A stretch of DNA of 64,000 nucleotides from Thalassospira profundimaris (GCF_003326675.1 NZ_JPWF01000003.1:1-64000), one strand, 5' to 3'; counted from the first letter of the stretch, positions 34,366 to 44,679 are shown. Numbers and translations: made by a program. Notes: a model not told the origin generated them from the letters alone.

Positions 34366-36191
34366 AAACCGTTCGTTTAACCGCCGCCCAAGCCATGGTG
34401 CGGTATCTGAGCGTACAGCTTAATCATGACGGCGAAGGTTTTTTCGGCGGTTGCTGGGCGATTTTCGGTCATGGAAATGTTGCCGGAATTGGCGAGGCCC
34501 TGCATGGTGCGGGCGATGCTTTCCCGACATGGCGCGGGCATAATGAGCAGGGCATGGCCCATGCCGCGATTGCCTATGCCAAGGCGGCCAATCGCAAACG
34601 CGCGATGGCGGTTACGACATCAATCGGGCCGGGGGCAACCAATATGGTTACGGCTGCGGCCCTTGCCCATGTCAACCGGTTGCCAGTGCTTTTGATCCCG
34701 GGTGATGTCTTTGCCAATCGTGCACCGGACCCGGTTCTGCAACAGGTTGAGGATTTCGGGGACGGGACGATTTCGGCCAATGACTGCTTCAAGCCAGTCA
34801 GCCGGTATTTTGATCGCATCACCCGCCCGGAACAGCTTCTGACAGCATTGCCCCGCGCAATGGCGGTTCTGACTGATCCGGCGGAATGTGGCCCGGTGAC
34901 GTTGGCTTTTTGTCAGGATGTGCAAGCCGAGGCCTATGACTGGCCCGAAAGTTTCTTTGCGCCGAAAACCTGGAAACAGTCACGCCCGCGCGCCGATCTC
35001 GATCAGATTAAAGATGCCATTGCGGCAATCAAATCGGCAAAAAATCCGCTGATCATTGCAGGTGGTGGCGTCCATTATGCAGATGCGTGCGGTGATCTGC
35101 GTGAATTTGCCCATCGTCATAATATTCCGGTAGCAGAAACCCAGGCCGGGAAATCAGCCCTGCCGTGGGATGATGACCTTAATTTGGGATCAATCGGTGT
35201 AACCGGGGCAAGCAGTGCCAATGCCATTGCCGAAAATGCCGATCTGATCATTGCGGTTGGCACACGTCTTCAGGACTTCACGACCGGAAGCTGGGCACTG
35301 TTCAAAGGCCCGAACCGTCGCATTCTTTCACTTAATGTCGCGGCCTATGACGCGCGCAAGCATGATGCGATTTCAGTGGTTGGCGATGCCAAGATCACTT
35401 TGGCGGAATTGACGGGTGCATTGGGGGACCATCGTGCAAATGCAATTGACCCGGCCCTTAAGCAGAGCTGGATCGATGCGGTTGACGATGTGACCGCCGC
35501 GCCAACCGGCAATGCATTGCCGACCGATGCACAGGTTATCGGTGCGGTTCAGCGCAGCACCGATGAAAACGCGATTGTTGTGTGTGCGGCCGGTGGTCTT
35601 CCCGGCGAGTTGCATAAACTTTGGAAAGCATCGCGGCCGAACGGCTATCACGTGGAATACGGCTTTTCCTGCATGGGCTATGAGATTGCCGGTGGCCTTG
35701 GTGTCAAGATGGCGTGCCCGGATCGTGATGTCGTCGTCATGGTCGGTGACGGGTCCTATATGATGATGAATTCCGAACTGGCGACCAGCGTGATGCTGGG
35801 CCACAAGATCATCACTGTGATCCTTGATAACCGCGGCTTTGGCTGTATCAACCGTTTGCAAATGGCAACCGGCGGCGAAAGCTTTAACAACCTGCTTGAT
35901 ACCGCACGACATGCTGTGCCGTCGGCGATTGATTTCACCGCGCATGCCGGGGCGATGGGGGCGATTGCCGAAAAAGTATCGTCAATTTCCGAACTTGAAG
36001 AAGCCATGGTGCGTGCGCGCAAGGCAGATCGTTCATACGCCATCGTGATCGATACCGATCCATTGCCAAGTACCGAGGCCGGTGGGCATTGGTGGGATGT
36101 TGCCGTGCCTGAAGTATCGGTTCGCCCGTCTGTGAATGAAGCCCGCAAAAATTACGAAGCCGCGCTGAAGAACCAGCGCCCCGGAGATTAA
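34362..36191 (+). CDS. iolD: 3D-(3,5/4)-trihydroxycyclohexane-1,2-dione hydrolase
   Basis: A 609-residue ThDP-dependent enzyme with the acetolactate-synthase fold. Features are a catalytic glutamate in [39 protein letters not shown], and the ThDP-Mg motif [12 protein letters not shown] to LDNRGFG near the C-terminus. It hydrolyses the cyclic dione made by IolE, opening the ring to 5-deoxyglucuronate. It lies between iolC (4-bp overlap) and iolE (4-bp gap), confirming the inositol assignment. Confidence 0.95.
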   Translation: MKTVRLTAAQAMVRYLSVQLNHDGEGFFGGCWAIFGHGNVAGIGEALHGAGDAFPTWRGHNEQGMAHAAIAYAKAANRKRAMAVTTSIGPGATNMVTAAALAHVNRLPVLLIPGDVFANRAPDPVLQQVEDFGDGTISANDCFKPVSRYFDRITRPEQLLTALPRAMAVLTDPAECGPVTLAFCQDVQAEAYDWPESFFAPKTWKQSRPRADLDQIKDAIAAIKSAKNPLIIAGGGVHYADACGDLREFAHRHNIPVAETQAGKSALPWDDDLNLGSIGVTGASSANAIAENADLIIAVGTRLQDFTTGSWALFKGPNRRILSLNVAAYDARKHDAISVVGDAKITLAELTGALGDHRANAIDPALKQSWIDAVDDVTAAPTGNALPTDAQVIGAVQRSTDENAIVVCAAGGLPGELHKLWKASRPNGYHVEYGFSCMGYEIAGGLGVKMACPDRDVVVMVGDGSYMMMNSELATSVMLGHKIITVILDNRGFGCINRLQMATGGESFNNLLDTARHAVPSAIDFTAHAGAMGAIAEKVSSISELEEAMVRARKADRSYAIVIDTDPLPSTEAGGHWWDVAVPEVSVRPSVNEARKNYEAALKNQRPGD

Positions 36192-36195
36192 GAAC

Positions 36196-37101
36196 ATGAT
36201 CCTATACGGTACCAATCCGATTGCCTGGTCCAATGATGATGACCAGACCCTTGGTGCAGAAATCAGCCTTGAAACCTGTCTGTCCGAAGCAGGCAAGATC
36301 GGTTTTGACGGCATCGAAAAAGGCCACAAGATGCCGACCGAGCCGGTGGCATTGAAAGCCGCCCTTGATCCGCATGGCCTTAAATTCGTTTCGGGTTGGC
36401 ATTCGCTTAATCTTCTTGCCCATTCGGTCGAGGACGAGAAAAAAGCCATCCAGCCGCATCTTGATTTGCTTAAGGCCATGGGATGCAAGGTGTGTATTGT
36501 CTGCGAAACATCAAACGCCATTCACGGCAATGATGATGCGTCATTGAATGACAGCCCGGTTCTGGCCACTGACCAGTGGGCGAAATTTGGTGCCGATGTC
36601 GAAAAAATCGCGGCCTATTGTGCCGATCAGGGTGTTGATCTTGTTTATCACCATCACATGGGCACGATTGTCGAAACGGCGGATGAAATTCATGCCTTCA
36701 TGGCCAATACCGGCCCGAAAACCAAGTTGTTGCTTGATACCGGTCATGCATGGTTTGGCGGGGCGAACCCGGAAGAACTGGCCGTGCGCTATATGGACCG
36801 TGTCGGGCATATCCACTGCAAAAACGTGCGCCCCGCGATCAGCAAACAGGTCCGTGAAGAAGGGCTAAGCTTCCTTGAAGGCGTGCGTCGTGGTGTCTTT
36901 ACCGTTCCCGGTGATGTCGAGGGTGGTGTTGCGTTCGAGCCGGTTTTGAAAATTGCGGGCGAACACAATTATTCCGGTTGGCTGGTGATCGAAGCCGAAC
37001 AGGACCCCAAGCTGCGCAACCCGTTTGAATATCAGTCGCTTGGGCTGAAATCACTTCGCGACATGGCACGCAAAACCGGACTGGATAAAGGAGACGCCTG
37101 A
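36196..37101 (+). CDS. iolE: Inosose dehydratase
   Basis: A 301-residue protein of the xylose-isomerase-like TIM-barrel family, starting [14 protein letters not shown] as in IolE. The metal-binding region is seen in [18 protein letters not shown] and [12 protein letters not shown]. It removes water from 2-keto-myo-inositol to give the cyclohexane dione for IolD. It is followed by iolB with a 1-base TGATG overlap. Confidence 0.95.
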   Translation: MILYGTNPIAWSNDDDQTLGAEISLETCLSEAGKIGFDGIEKGHKMPTEPVALKAALDPHGLKFVSGWHSLNLLAHSVEDEKKAIQPHLDLLKAMGCKVCIVCETSNAIHGNDDASLNDSPVLATDQWAKFGADVEKIAAYCADQGVDLVYHHHMGTIVETADEIHAFMANTGPKTKLLLDTGHAWFGGANPEELAVRYMDRVGHIHCKNVRPAISKQVREEGLSFLEGVRRGVFTVPGDVEGGVAFEPVLKIAGEHNYSGWLVIEAEQDPKLRNPFEYQSLGLKSLRDMARKTGLDKGDA

Positions 37102-37907
37102 TGGCTGATCTGCTCAGAAAACCGAACGGCACGAATGGAAAGGTCCATGATATCACGGCGGAAAGTGCCAATTGGCATTATGTCGGGTTTGGGCTTTATC
37201 ACCTCAAAGCCGGGGAAGCCGCCGCCGAGATAACCGGTGACCGCGAAGTCATTCTGGTTCTGGTCGAAGGCAAGGCCCAGATTTCGGTCGATGATCAGGA
37301 TTTCGGTGAACTTGGCAAACGGATGAGTGTGTTTGAACGCATACCGCCAGCCTGCGTTTACGCACCCAATGACAGTTCTTGGAAAGCCGTGGCGACAACG
37401 GATTGTACCATCGGGGTCTGCACGGCACCGGGCAAGGGCAATTACCCGGCGTGCGTGATCGAGAATATTGAACTTGTGGAACGTGGAAAGGGGTCGAATA
37501 CCCGCTATATCCACCCGATTGCCATGGAAGAAAAAGACATCGCCGACAGTCTTCTGGTTACCGAGGTCTTTACCCCGCAAGGCAACTGGTCAAGCTATCC
37601 GCCGCACCGTCATGACGAGGATAACTATCCTGACATGACTTATCTTGAGGAAACCTATTACCATCGCCTGAACCCGAAACAGGGTTTTGGTTTCCAGCGG
37701 GTCTTTACCGAAGATGGCGAGCTTGATGAAACCATGGCGGTTTCGGATGGCGATGTTGTGCTTGTGCCCAAAGGCCATCATCCATGCGGCAGCCCGTATG
37801 GCTACGAGATGTATTATCTGAATGTCATGGCAGGCCCGATGCGCAAATGGCGCTTCCAGAACCACCCGGATCACGACTGGATCTTCCAGCGGGATAGTGG
37901 GTCGTAA
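37101..37907 (+). CDS. iolB: 5-deoxy-glucuronate isomerase
   Basis: A 268-residue bicupin protein with SYPPHRHDEDNYPDMTYLEETYYHRLNP, the metal-binding histidines and glutamate typical of IolB. It isomerises 5-deoxyglucuronate to 5-dehydro-2-deoxygluconate, the substrate of IolC. It is the last gene of the ABC-iolCDEB operon and is followed by a strong terminator. The last pathway enzyme, IolA, is not in the window. Confidence 0.95.
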   Translation: MADLLRKPNGTNGKVHDITAESANWHYVGFGLYHLKAGEAAAEITGDREVILVLVEGKAQISVDDQDFGELGKRMSVFERIPPACVYAPNDSSWKAVATTDCTIGVCTAPGKGNYPACVIENIELVERGKGSNTRYIHPIAMEEKDIADSLLVTEVFTPQGNWSSYPPHRHDEDNYPDMTYLEETYYHRLNPKQGFGFQRVFTEDGELDETMAVSDGDVVLVPKGHHPCGSPYGYEMYYLNVMAGPMRKWRFQNHPDHDWIFQRDSGS

Positions 37908-37925
37908 CATCTGGCCAAAGTATTC

Positions 37926-37963
37926 AAAAAGCGGTCTGCACAGTTGCGTGGCCGCTTTTTTTA
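37926..37963 (+). terminator. Intrinsic terminator of the inositol operon
   Basis: AAAAAGCGGTC (37926-37936) pairs with GGCCGCTTTTT (37950-37960, one G-T pair), followed by more T residues. A classical rho-independent terminator 18 bases after iolB. The gap up to 38150 shows no further gene. Confidence 0.92.
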
Positions 37964-38150
37964 TTTGCGGAGCAGTGTTTGTTTTGCGCGTTTCCAAGGC
38001 CTGCTGCGAATAGATCGAAACTTGGCATAAGCTGTTCCAAGCCGGTTTTAAATCCGTGGCGTATGGGGTATCTTCGCGCTGGTTTTGCGGGCTTGGCCTT
38101 GTCGGGGTTTGGCGTGCATTTGTCGAATGATACTGCGGGAATTTTGACGG

Positions 38151-39053
38151 TTGCAGGAACCCCATTTTGATCTGAACTGGGATGATTTAAAGCATCTATT
38201 GGTATTGTCGCGTGAAGGCACCCTGTCGGCGGCAGCACGTGTACTTGATACGTCGCGTGTGACGGTGAAGGCCCGGATATCCAATCTTGAAAACAGCATG
38301 GGTGTTCGCCTGTTTTCCCAGGATAAAAGCGGCTATAAATTGACGCGCGACGGACGCGAACTTGCCAGTTATGCGCAGGAATGCGAACGCCAGTTGCGTC
38401 TTGCCTTTGCCAAGCAAAACAGTCCGGCTGCCCCGCGTCTGAAAATCCGGGTTGGTGTGGTTGAAGGGATCGGCAACGGATATCTCGCCGAAAAGCTGTC
38501 CTGGTGGCTGCGCGGGCAAAATATCGATTTCGAGCTGGTGTCGCTGCCCAAACAGGCCCGGATAACCAACCGTGAAGCCGATATCTGTGTGACGCTGGAA
38601 GAACCCGAAGGCGAAAACACCATCAAGAAAATCCTGACACCCTATACCTTGGGCATCTATGCCAGCGAAGGCTATATTGCCGAACATGGGCCGCTTAAGG
38701 GCGCGCAGGATGTGCTTGATCACATGTGGGTTGGTTATGTCCGGGATCACATTTTTTCCCAGACCCTGAATTACCACGAAGAACTGTCACCAAACCTGAA
38801 ATATGCGTTTCGCGGTACCAGCATGGTGTCACAGCTTTTCGCGACGGCGGCCGGTTTGGGATTGGGGATTTTCCCGATTTATCTGGTTTCGGAATTCAAT
38901 CTGGTCCGGGTCTGTCCCGAGATTGCGTTTGAACGCAAATATTGGCTTTCGTCATCAAGTGATCTGCACCGGTTTCCCGGTTTGATGTCAGCCTGGAAGT
39001 TCCTGCTTGAAACCTGTCAGAAAGACCGTCGTCTGTTCTTTGAAGGAAATTAG
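38151..39053 (+). CDS. LysR-family regulator
   Basis: A 300-residue LysR-type regulator. The winged HTH lies at residues about 8-66 (TLSAAARVLDTSRVTVKARISNLENSMGVRLFS) and an effector domain follows. The start is a TTG at 38151, chosen because no ATG occurs before the HTH; the Shine-Dalgarno is weak (GGGA). It is transcribed towards the minus-strand nitrilase-TRAP operon and ends in a hairpin between them. Its target is unknown; that operon is the nearest candidate. Confidence 0.85.
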   Translation: MQEPHFDLNWDDLKHLLVLSREGTLSAAARVLDTSRVTVKARISNLENSMGVRLFSQDKSGYKLTRDGRELASYAQECERQLRLAFAKQNSPAAPRLKIRVGVVEGIGNGYLAEKLSWWLRGQNIDFELVSLPKQARITNREADICVTLEEPEGENTIKKILTPYTLGIYASEGYIAEHGPLKGAQDVLDHMWVGYVRDHIFSQTLNYHEELSPNLKYAFRGTSMVSQLFATAAGLGLGIFPIYLVSEFNLVRVCPEIAFERKYWLSSSSDLHRFPGLMSAWKFLLETCQKDRRLFFEGN

Positions 39054-39078
39054 CGGGACCGGATTTCTCCGGCCCCGC
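39053..39078. terminator. Hairpin between convergent LysR and dctM genes
   Basis: GCGGG-A-CCGGA (39053-39063) pairs with TCCGG-C-CCCGC (39068-39078), one internal mismatch and a TTTC loop. It starts at the last base of the LysR stop codon and could terminate both convergent transcripts. It lacks a clear T-tract. Confidence 0.55.
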
Positions 39079-39100
39079 CAACTGTTCAGATCGTTTTATC

Positions 39101-40381
39101 TTATTGCGCGTAGATCATATCGGGCAGCCACAAGGTGATCCATGGCACATAGGTGATCAGGATCAGGGCAACAATCATGATCGCGATAAACGGCAGACAG
39201 CCACGCAAGACATCGCGCAACGACATCTTTGAAACACCCATCGCAACAAACAGGTTCAAACCGACCGGCGGGGTCAGCATGCCCACCGAGAAGTTCACAA
39301 CCGTGATCAGGCCGAAATGCACCGGATCAATACCGACCTGGGCAGCAATCGGCTGAAGCAGCGGGGCAAGAACGATGATGGCCGACGCACTATCAAGGAA
39401 GAAGCCGGTCACCAGCATGACAATGTTAAACAGTGCCGCGATGGTGAAAGGATCGCTTGTGCTGCTCAGAACCTGTGATGACAGATTGCCCGGTGCCCCG
39501 GTAATCGTCAGAAGCCATGAAAAGGCTGATGCACCCGCCGTAATCAGAAGAAGGGTGGCGGCGATTGCACCCGATGATTTCAGAATGCTTTTAAGTTCGG
39601 GAAGACCGATCTGTTTATAGATCACCGCACCGACAAACCAGCCATACATGCAGGCAACAGCCGCAGACTCAGTCGGGGTGAAAACGCCGGAATAAATGCC
39701 ACCCAAAAGCAGGAAGGGCAAACCAAGACCCCATGACGAACGTTTGACAGCCAGAAGGAAGGCTGCGCGTGTCGGAAAGTCCTGACGCGGATAACCGCGG
39801 CGGATGGCAAAAATTACGCAAGCGGCAATCAGAAGTGCGCCGATCAAAAGTGCCGGGCCGACACCACCGGCAAACAGTTTGCCAACCGAGGCCCCGGTGA
39901 CCGAACCATAAATGATCAAGCCGATGCTTGGTGGTACAATCGGGCCAAGGGTGCCAGCCACAGTGATCAGGCCGATGGCAAAGAAGCGGTCATAACCCGC
40001 CGCGACGAGCGCCGGGAACATGATGCTGCCAATGGCGATTACGGTTGCCGGGCTTGATCCTGAAATCGCCCCGAAAAACAGGCAGGAAAGAACCGTTGCC
40101 GCGGCAATACCACCCGGGATCCAGCCAACAAGGACGGTTGCAAGATCGACCAGACGCTGGGACAGGCCGCCGATACGCATCAGTTCGGATGCAAGAATGA
40201 AGAATGGAATGGCCATCAGCGAGAAATTGTTCATGCCTGCGAACATGCGCATCGGAACAATTACCGGATCAAACGGCCCCCAGAAGCCAACGGCGACAAC
40301 AACGGCAAAGGCCAGTGCCGCAAAGATTGGCAGACCAAACAGAAGAAGGCCGCCAAATGAAAGCAAGAGTCCTGATAACAT
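39101..40381 (-). CDS. TRAP transporter large permease (DctM family)
   Basis: A 426-residue polytopic protein with DctM motifs (GTLGPIVPPSIGLIIYGSV and GMLTPPVGLNLFVAM). It is the transport core of the third TRAP system in the window, last gene of a minus-strand operon nitrilase-dctP-dctQ-dctM. The 50-bp gap to dctQ shows no unusual structure. Confidence 0.94.
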   Translation of the reverse strand: MLSGLLLSFGGLLLFGLPIFAALAFAVVVAVGFWGPFDPVIVPMRMFAGMNNFSLMAIPFFILASELMRIGGLSQRLVDLATVLVGWIPGGIAAATVLSCLFFGAISGSSPATVIAIGSIMFPALVAAGYDRFFAIGLITVAGTLGPIVPPSIGLIIYGSVTGASVGKLFAGGVGPALLIGALLIAACVIFAIRRGYPRQDFPTRAAFLLAVKRSSWGLGLPFLLLGGIYSGVFTPTESAAVACMYGWFVGAVIYKQIGLPELKSILKSSGAIAATLLLITAGASAFSWLLTITGAPGNLSSQVLSSTSDPFTIAALFNIVMLVTGFFLDSASAIIVLAPLLQPIAAQVGIDPVHFGLITVVNFSVGMLTPPVGLNLFVAMGVSKMSLRDVLRGCLPFIAIMIVALILITYVPWITLWLPDMIYAQ

Positions 40382-40431
40382 TATTCTTTTGCCCTGATAG
40401 AAACCGGAATTCAGCTGTTTATGGGCGCAAC

Positions 40432-40941
40432 CTACATGGCGCGCAGGTTCTCTTCGGATGCCTCGATCTGTTTGCCTTGCAGCAACTGCGCAAGTGCAAG
40501 TCCATAACGAAACAGCGACAGGAAACCGGAAACCGGAATGATGGCGTAAACGGCTGAAACGGGGATGCGCAATGCGGGGGACAACTGACCGCGGTCAAGC
40601 GTGTTCAGGAAAAGTTTGCCGCCGAAATAAACCAGTGCGAGTGCAAACAAAATCCCCAAGGCAATGGCAATGATCCGAAGGACAGGGATATGTCGCGCCG
40701 GAACGAGGGCATCCAGAAGATCAACCGAGATATGGCTGCCAAGACGGATGCCGATGCTGATGCCGACAAAGCTCATTACGATGATCGAATAGAGCACGAC
40801 TTCTTCGGCCCAGTAAAGTGGCGCGCTGAAGACATAGCGCATGACCACCTGAAGAAAAGTCAGGCAAATTGCGAGAGCCATCAGAAAGATCATTGATCCG
40901 TCTTCGAGGCGGGCAAGAGCCTTGTCAAATTTTTCGAACAT
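40432..40941 (-). CDS. TRAP transporter small permease (DctQ family)
   Basis: A 169-residue protein with four predicted helices and a typical DctQ N-terminus (LARLEDGSMIFLMALAICLTF). It is the small membrane subunit of the third TRAP transporter, located between dctP and dctM. Confidence 0.9.
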   Translation of the reverse strand: MFEKFDKALARLEDGSMIFLMALAICLTFLQVVMRYVFSAPLYWAEEVVLYSIIVMSFVGISIGIRLGSHISVDLLDALVPARHIPVLRIIAIALGILFALALVYFGGKLFLNTLDRGQLSPALRIPVSAVYAIIPVSGFLSLFRYGLALAQLLQGKQIEASEENLRAM

Positions 40942-40961
40942 GTTGCCGTCCCATTGTCAAA

Positions 40962-40997
40962 AACCGACTTGCAAGATTGCGGTCCTGCAAGTCGGTT
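40962..40997. other. Stem-loop between dctP and dctQ
   Basis: AACCGACTTGCA (40962-40973) and TGCAAGTCGGTT (40986-40997) form a perfect 12-bp stem with a 12-nt loop, 21 bases after the dctP stop on the minus strand. It probably stabilises the binding-protein mRNA or attenuates transcription into the permease genes. Confidence 0.75.
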
Positions 40998-41018
40998 CAT
41001 CATTTCAAAATGTGCAGA

Positions 41019-42017
41019 TTATTTGGGGCCTGCGCCGGTCACTGCATAAATGGAATTGATCAGTTCCGGTGTAACTACATCGGCAAAGGCCTGATGGACA
41101 GCGAAACTGCCCTTGATGAAGGCGTCTTTTTCAGCATCGGTCAGGCGGTGGACGGCGATGTCCGAGCTGATTTTCGACAGTTCTTCTGCCTCGTACGCAT
41201 TGGTCAGTTCACGGGCAAGATCACGGGCATTGTCGAACGCGGTGACAACAACAGCGCGCAGATCATCCGGAAGCGAGTTCCATGCGCCTTCGCTCATGAC
41301 TGCGGCATAGCCATGATACGCATGTGACGACAGGGTCATGTATTTCTGAACTTCATAGAACTTCATCGCAACGATGTTGGCGATCGGGTTTTCCTGGCCG
41401 TCAACAACACCTGCCTGAAGACCGCCGTAAACTTCGGCAAAGGCCATCGCAGTCGGGTTTGCACCCCATTCATTGTACTGGGTCAGGATGACCGGTGCCT
41501 GCATGGTGCGCATTTTGATGCCGGCAAGATCTTCGACCGAGGTGATTTCGCGAACATTGTTGGTGATGTTACGGAAACCAGCGCCCCAGAAGTTGACGCC
41601 ATGCATGCCGTGCTGATCAAGGGTATCAAGGATCGAACGACCGACTTCGCCATCCAGAACCTTGACCATCATTTCTTCGCTCGGAAGGATGAAGGGAAGG
41701 TCAAGAACCTGAAGCTTCGGTTCGAAGTTGCCCAGGGTCGCGGTCGGTGGAATTGCGATCTGGACCAGATCGTTCTGCAACTGCTCGATAATGTCGACAT
41801 CGCCACCGAGGCCACCAGCCGGGATCACATTGATCTCGATGCGGCCGTTGGATTTTTCTTCTACTTCCTTCTCGAATGCGCGTGCCGCCTTACCATTCGG
41901 GGTGTCTTCCATAAGAACATGGCCGAAGGTGAAGGTGAATTCCTGTGCCATCGCCTGGCTGCCAAAGCCGGCCATTGCGATTGCAGCAAATGCCGCAAAT
42001 TTGAACTTGCTGTTCAT
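41019..42017 (-). CDS. TRAP transporter substrate-binding protein (DctP family)
   Basis: A 332-residue periplasmic protein with signal peptide ending at GSQAMA before QEFTFTFGHVL. It carries the DctP arginine motif (LAGIKMRTMQAPVILTQYNEWGANP) that fixes the ligand's carboxylate. The start has CGGAGG 6 bases upstream. It follows the nitrilase-family gene by 20 bp, so the imported acid may be the hydrolase's substrate or product. Confidence 0.93.
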   Translation of the reverse strand: MNSKFKFAAFAAIAMAGFGSQAMAQEFTFTFGHVLMEDTPNGKAARAFEKEVEEKSNGRIEINVIPAGGLGGDVDIIEQLQNDLVQIAIPPTATLGNFEPKLQVLDLPFILPSEEMMVKVLDGEVGRSILDTLDQHGMHGVNFWGAGFRNITNNVREITSVEDLAGIKMRTMQAPVILTQYNEWGANPTAMAFAEVYGGLQAGVVDGQENPIANIVAMKFYEVQKYMTLSSHAYHGYAAVMSEGAWNSLPDDLRAVVVTAFDNARDLARELTNAYEAEELSKISSDIAVHRLTDAEKDAFIKGSFAVHQAFADVVTPELINSIYAVTGAGPK

Positions 42018-42037
42018 TGATGCCTCCGTGCTGATAA

Positions 42038-42925
42038 TTAGTTGGTTGGTACTGGTTGTTCGACCAGTTTGCGGCCCCGAAGGCGATCTGCCATCAGGGG
42101 GTAATTCGTGCGTGCTTCGATGAGATCGCTTTCAAGCAATTCAGCGCGAATGGTTTCGGCTGCGAACTGCCCGGCCTGTGCCAGAATGCCACTATTGGGG
42201 GAGACGATCTGGCTCAGGCCAAGGCGTTCCCAAGTCCCGACTTTTTTGCCGAGATCGAGGAAACCACAGGCATTGCATGAAACAACAAATGCCTGGTTTT
42301 GGATGGCGGTAACGGTCGGAACCGTTTCCCAGAATTTCTTTTTGGTGACCGGATCGCCGGCACCTCCCTTGATGCCGCCAGACCAGAACGACGAGGTGAC
42401 TGCAAGAATTTCTACACCCTGTCGGAAATGTTCGAGTGCAATTTCCGGGAACAGGGTTTCATAGCAAATCACGATCCCGATTTTGCCCAGCGCACAGTCA
42501 AAGGTCGTGCGGTTGTAATCCGGGGTGTAATAAAGCTTTTCAATACCCGGGAAGAAGCATTTGCGGGTGACGCCAACGATGCCTTCCGGGCCGATCAGGG
42601 CCGAGCTGTTATAGATGGTACCAACCATCGAAGAGCGTTCGTTGAAACCAACCACAGTATAGATGCCCAGAGTCTTGGCAGCTTCGGCGATTGCTTTGAG
42701 TTCAGGTCCCTCAACCTCAACCGTACCCTCGTTCCAAAGCCGTTTCAGGCCGCCTTCTTCGTGTTTGAAAAAGCTGGTCAGGTTGGTTTCGGGAAAGACG
42801 ACAAGATCGCTACCGTTTGATGCTTCGATCTGCATCTGATTAAGGATGAAAGCAAGATTCTCGTCTATGCCCCCCAACTCTACGGGTTGGTGCTGGACCG
42901 CGCTTGCTACGACCTTGCTTTGCAT
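42038..42925 (-). CDS. Nitrilase-superfamily carbon-nitrogen hydrolase
   Basis: A 295-residue cytoplasmic enzyme with the complete nitrilase triad Glu46 (VVFPETNLTSF), Lys122 (VTRKCFFPG) and Cys154 (GIVICYETLFPE). Members hydrolyse nitriles, amides or carbamoyl compounds. The length and lack of a C-terminal extension suit an amidase or N-carbamoyl amidohydrolase better than a spiral-forming nitrilase, but this cannot be settled from sequence. It is the first gene of the operon with the third TRAP transporter, so it probably acts on the imported compound. Confidence 0.88.
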   Translation of the reverse strand: MQSKVVASAVQHQPVELGGIDENLAFILNQMQIEASNGSDLVVFPETNLTSFFKHEEGGLKRLWNEGTVEVEGPELKAIAEAAKTLGIYTVVGFNERSSMVGTIYNSSALIGPEGIVGVTRKCFFPGIEKLYYTPDYNRTTFDCALGKIGIVICYETLFPEIALEHFRQGVEILAVTSSFWSGGIKGGAGDPVTKKKFWETVPTVTAIQNQAFVVSCNACGFLDLGKKVGTWERLGLSQIVSPNSGILAQAGQFAAETIRAELLESDLIEARTNYPLMADRLRGRKLVEQPVPTN

Positions 42926-43341
42926 GGAGTTTAAACCCTTTGCCTGTCAAATTTTTATCCAAGGAGCATGGACTCCTGATTTGTTGACAGGAACATTATC
43001 GACGGGTTGATACCCCGAACAGGTGGGCATTGCTTGCGCTATGTGTAAGAAAACTTACAGGGTCGGGTTTTTGCCATTTAACTCAGTTGGGTAGTTGCCA
43101 CAAAGCCTGCTTGTAACCGGTGAACATGCGGATCGCAGCAATCGGGTTTAAGATTTTCGATCTGCGGACAAATACGGAAGCACGATGAAAAAACATCGCA
43201 ATGCGATTGTTTCGTGACTAGTATCGGGTCAACGCAACGGGGCAAGTGACCTTGGTTGCGAAAGAAAACAGAAAAACAAAACCAATTTCGGGAGGCGCGG
43301 ACAACAGGCACAAAAGCCGTTGATCCGTGGAAAATAACGCA
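42926..43341. promoter_or_regulatory. Divergent intergenic region with palindrome TGTAAG-AAAA-CTTACA
   Basis: This 416-bp region holds the promoters of the nitrilase-TRAP operon and of the sensory operon. A perfect 16-bp palindrome, TGTAAG-AAAA-CTTACA (43044-43059), lies about 120 bp upstream of the nitrilase gene and is a candidate operator. A second short repeat, ATCGCA-A-TGCGAT, lies at 43195-43207, nearer the sensory operon. No gene was seen. Confidence 0.55.
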
Positions 43342-44679
43342 ATGCGTTTGTGGCCAGCGATTTCGTTTCGCGCTGTGCTCCGACTGATTGCCGGTATTGC
43401 GATATTCGCGACATACGGCAAAGCGGGCGCGTGCGAACTGAGCATTCTGACGTCCTATCCGTCGTCATTCTACAAACCGTTTATCGACCTTTTTGTTCAG
43501 CAAACGGGTGCAGAAGACGTTTGTGTTCAGAATAAAAACACCATCGGCCTGATTTCCCATGTGCGTGAAAATCGTCGTCCGGTTCCTGATATCGTTTGGG
43601 CCAGTTCGCCGGTTGCGTTCGAACTTCTGGATCAACAAGATGCCTTGGCGAAGTTCCCGGACAAGGTATCAAAACCGATTGGCGATGGTGGTATTCAGCC
43701 AGATGCGCCTGACGGATCGCGATTTGGGTTTGCGTTGTCGACAATCGGCGTGATGTCCGGGGCTGATCAGCCATTTGGAAATGGGCCGATTGAAATCGCC
43801 GATCTTGCGTCGCCGGATTATTACGGCCTGCTGGGTATGAGTTCGCCATCACGCAGCGGCACCACCCATCTTTTTGTCGAAAGCCTGTTGCAACAATATG
43901 GCTGGCAAGATGGGTGGGCCTTGTTGTCGCAAATTGGCGGGAACCTTGCGACCGTCACTGCACGCAGTTTCGGTGTGCGCGACGGTGTTGCACGCAATCG
44001 GTTCCCATACGGGATCGGGATCGATTTTCTGGCCCAGTCTGAACCGCAAACCGGTGATGCCCTGTTGTTTCAATCTTTTTCACCCGGCTGGTATTTCCCG
44101 GCCAGTGTGGCTGTGACCGGATTGGGGGCGCAAAATGCGCGGTCTCTGGAGTTCGTTGATTTCCTGCGTGGCGATGCCGCCCAGCAGTTGCTGTTGCAAC
44201 CGGAAATCCGGCGTATTCCGATTGATCCGAAATTGTGGCCGCAGGCGGGGTTCTTACCGTCTGCAAACAATCCGGCACAGGGGCTTGATCTGAAACTGGC
44301 AGCACGTCGGATGGCGGTGGTCAACGCGCTTTATGATGACATGATCACGCACCGGCTGCTTGAACTTCGAAAACTTTGGCAATCATTACGCCGGTTGGAA
44401 GCGACACCTGTGATTACCCAGTCCGACGCGACCAAGCCGCTGCTGAGTGCGGTACGTGATGCACTTGAATCCGTTCCGGTTGCTGCCTTTATGGCAAATG
44501 AACACAGCTTTGAACGGGTGTTTTCCGATGTTATACCGTCTGAAAACACGGTTGTTGGCAGACTACGGGTGCAAGACAGCTGGTCAAACGATTTCAGTCA
44601 GCGTTTCAAATCGGCCCGCGAGTTGATCGCGCGCATGGACTCGTTTCAAAGTCACCTTGATACGGGTGCCGTGAAATGA
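43342..44679 (+). CDS. PgtC-like periplasmic sensory binding protein
   Basis: About 445 residues with a signal peptide (start ATG 43342; a GTG at 43327 is possible) and a mature part beginning CELSILTSYPSSFYKPF. The AfuA/PgtC-type segment SSPSRSGTTHLFVESLLQQ and the following ARSFGVRDGVAR closely parallel the same region of the binding protein at 48245. It overlaps a histidine kinase gene by 4 bp, which is followed by a sigma54-activator response regulator; this is the gene order and size pattern of Salmonella pgtC-pgtB-pgtA. It probably binds the ligand and signals to the kinase rather than delivering it for transport. Confidence 0.82.
   Translation: MRLWPAISFRAVLRLIAGIAIFATYGKAGACELSILTSYPSSFYKPFIDLFVQQTGAEDVCVQNKNTIGLISHVRENRRPVPDIVWASSPVAFELLDQQDALAKFPDKVSKPIGDGGIQPDAPDGSRFGFALSTIGVMSGADQPFGNGPIEIADLASPDYYGLLGMSSPSRSGTTHLFVESLLQQYGWQDGWALLSQIGGNLATVTARSFGVRDGVARNRFPYGIGIDFLAQSEPQTGDALLFQSFSPGWYFPASVAVTGLGAQNARSLEFVDFLRGDAAQQLLLQPEIRRIPIDPKLWPQAGFLPSANNPAQGLDLKLAARRMAVVNALYDDMITHRLLELRKLWQSLRRLEATPVITQSDATKPLLSAVRDALESVPVAAFMANEHSFERVFSDVIPSENTVVGRLRVQDSWSNDFSQRFKSARELIARMDSFQSHLDTGAVK

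Noticed and set aside
43195-43207. Short palindrome ATCGCA-A-TGCGAT before the sensory operon
   Set aside because: Thirteen bases without a second copy or clear promoter relation; not enough for a separate call.
42926-43341. Possible sigma54 promoter for the nitrilase-TRAP operon or the sensory genes
   Set aside because: I found no GG-N10-GC element with acceptable flanks on either strand; sigma54 control seems limited to the ABC operon at 48175.
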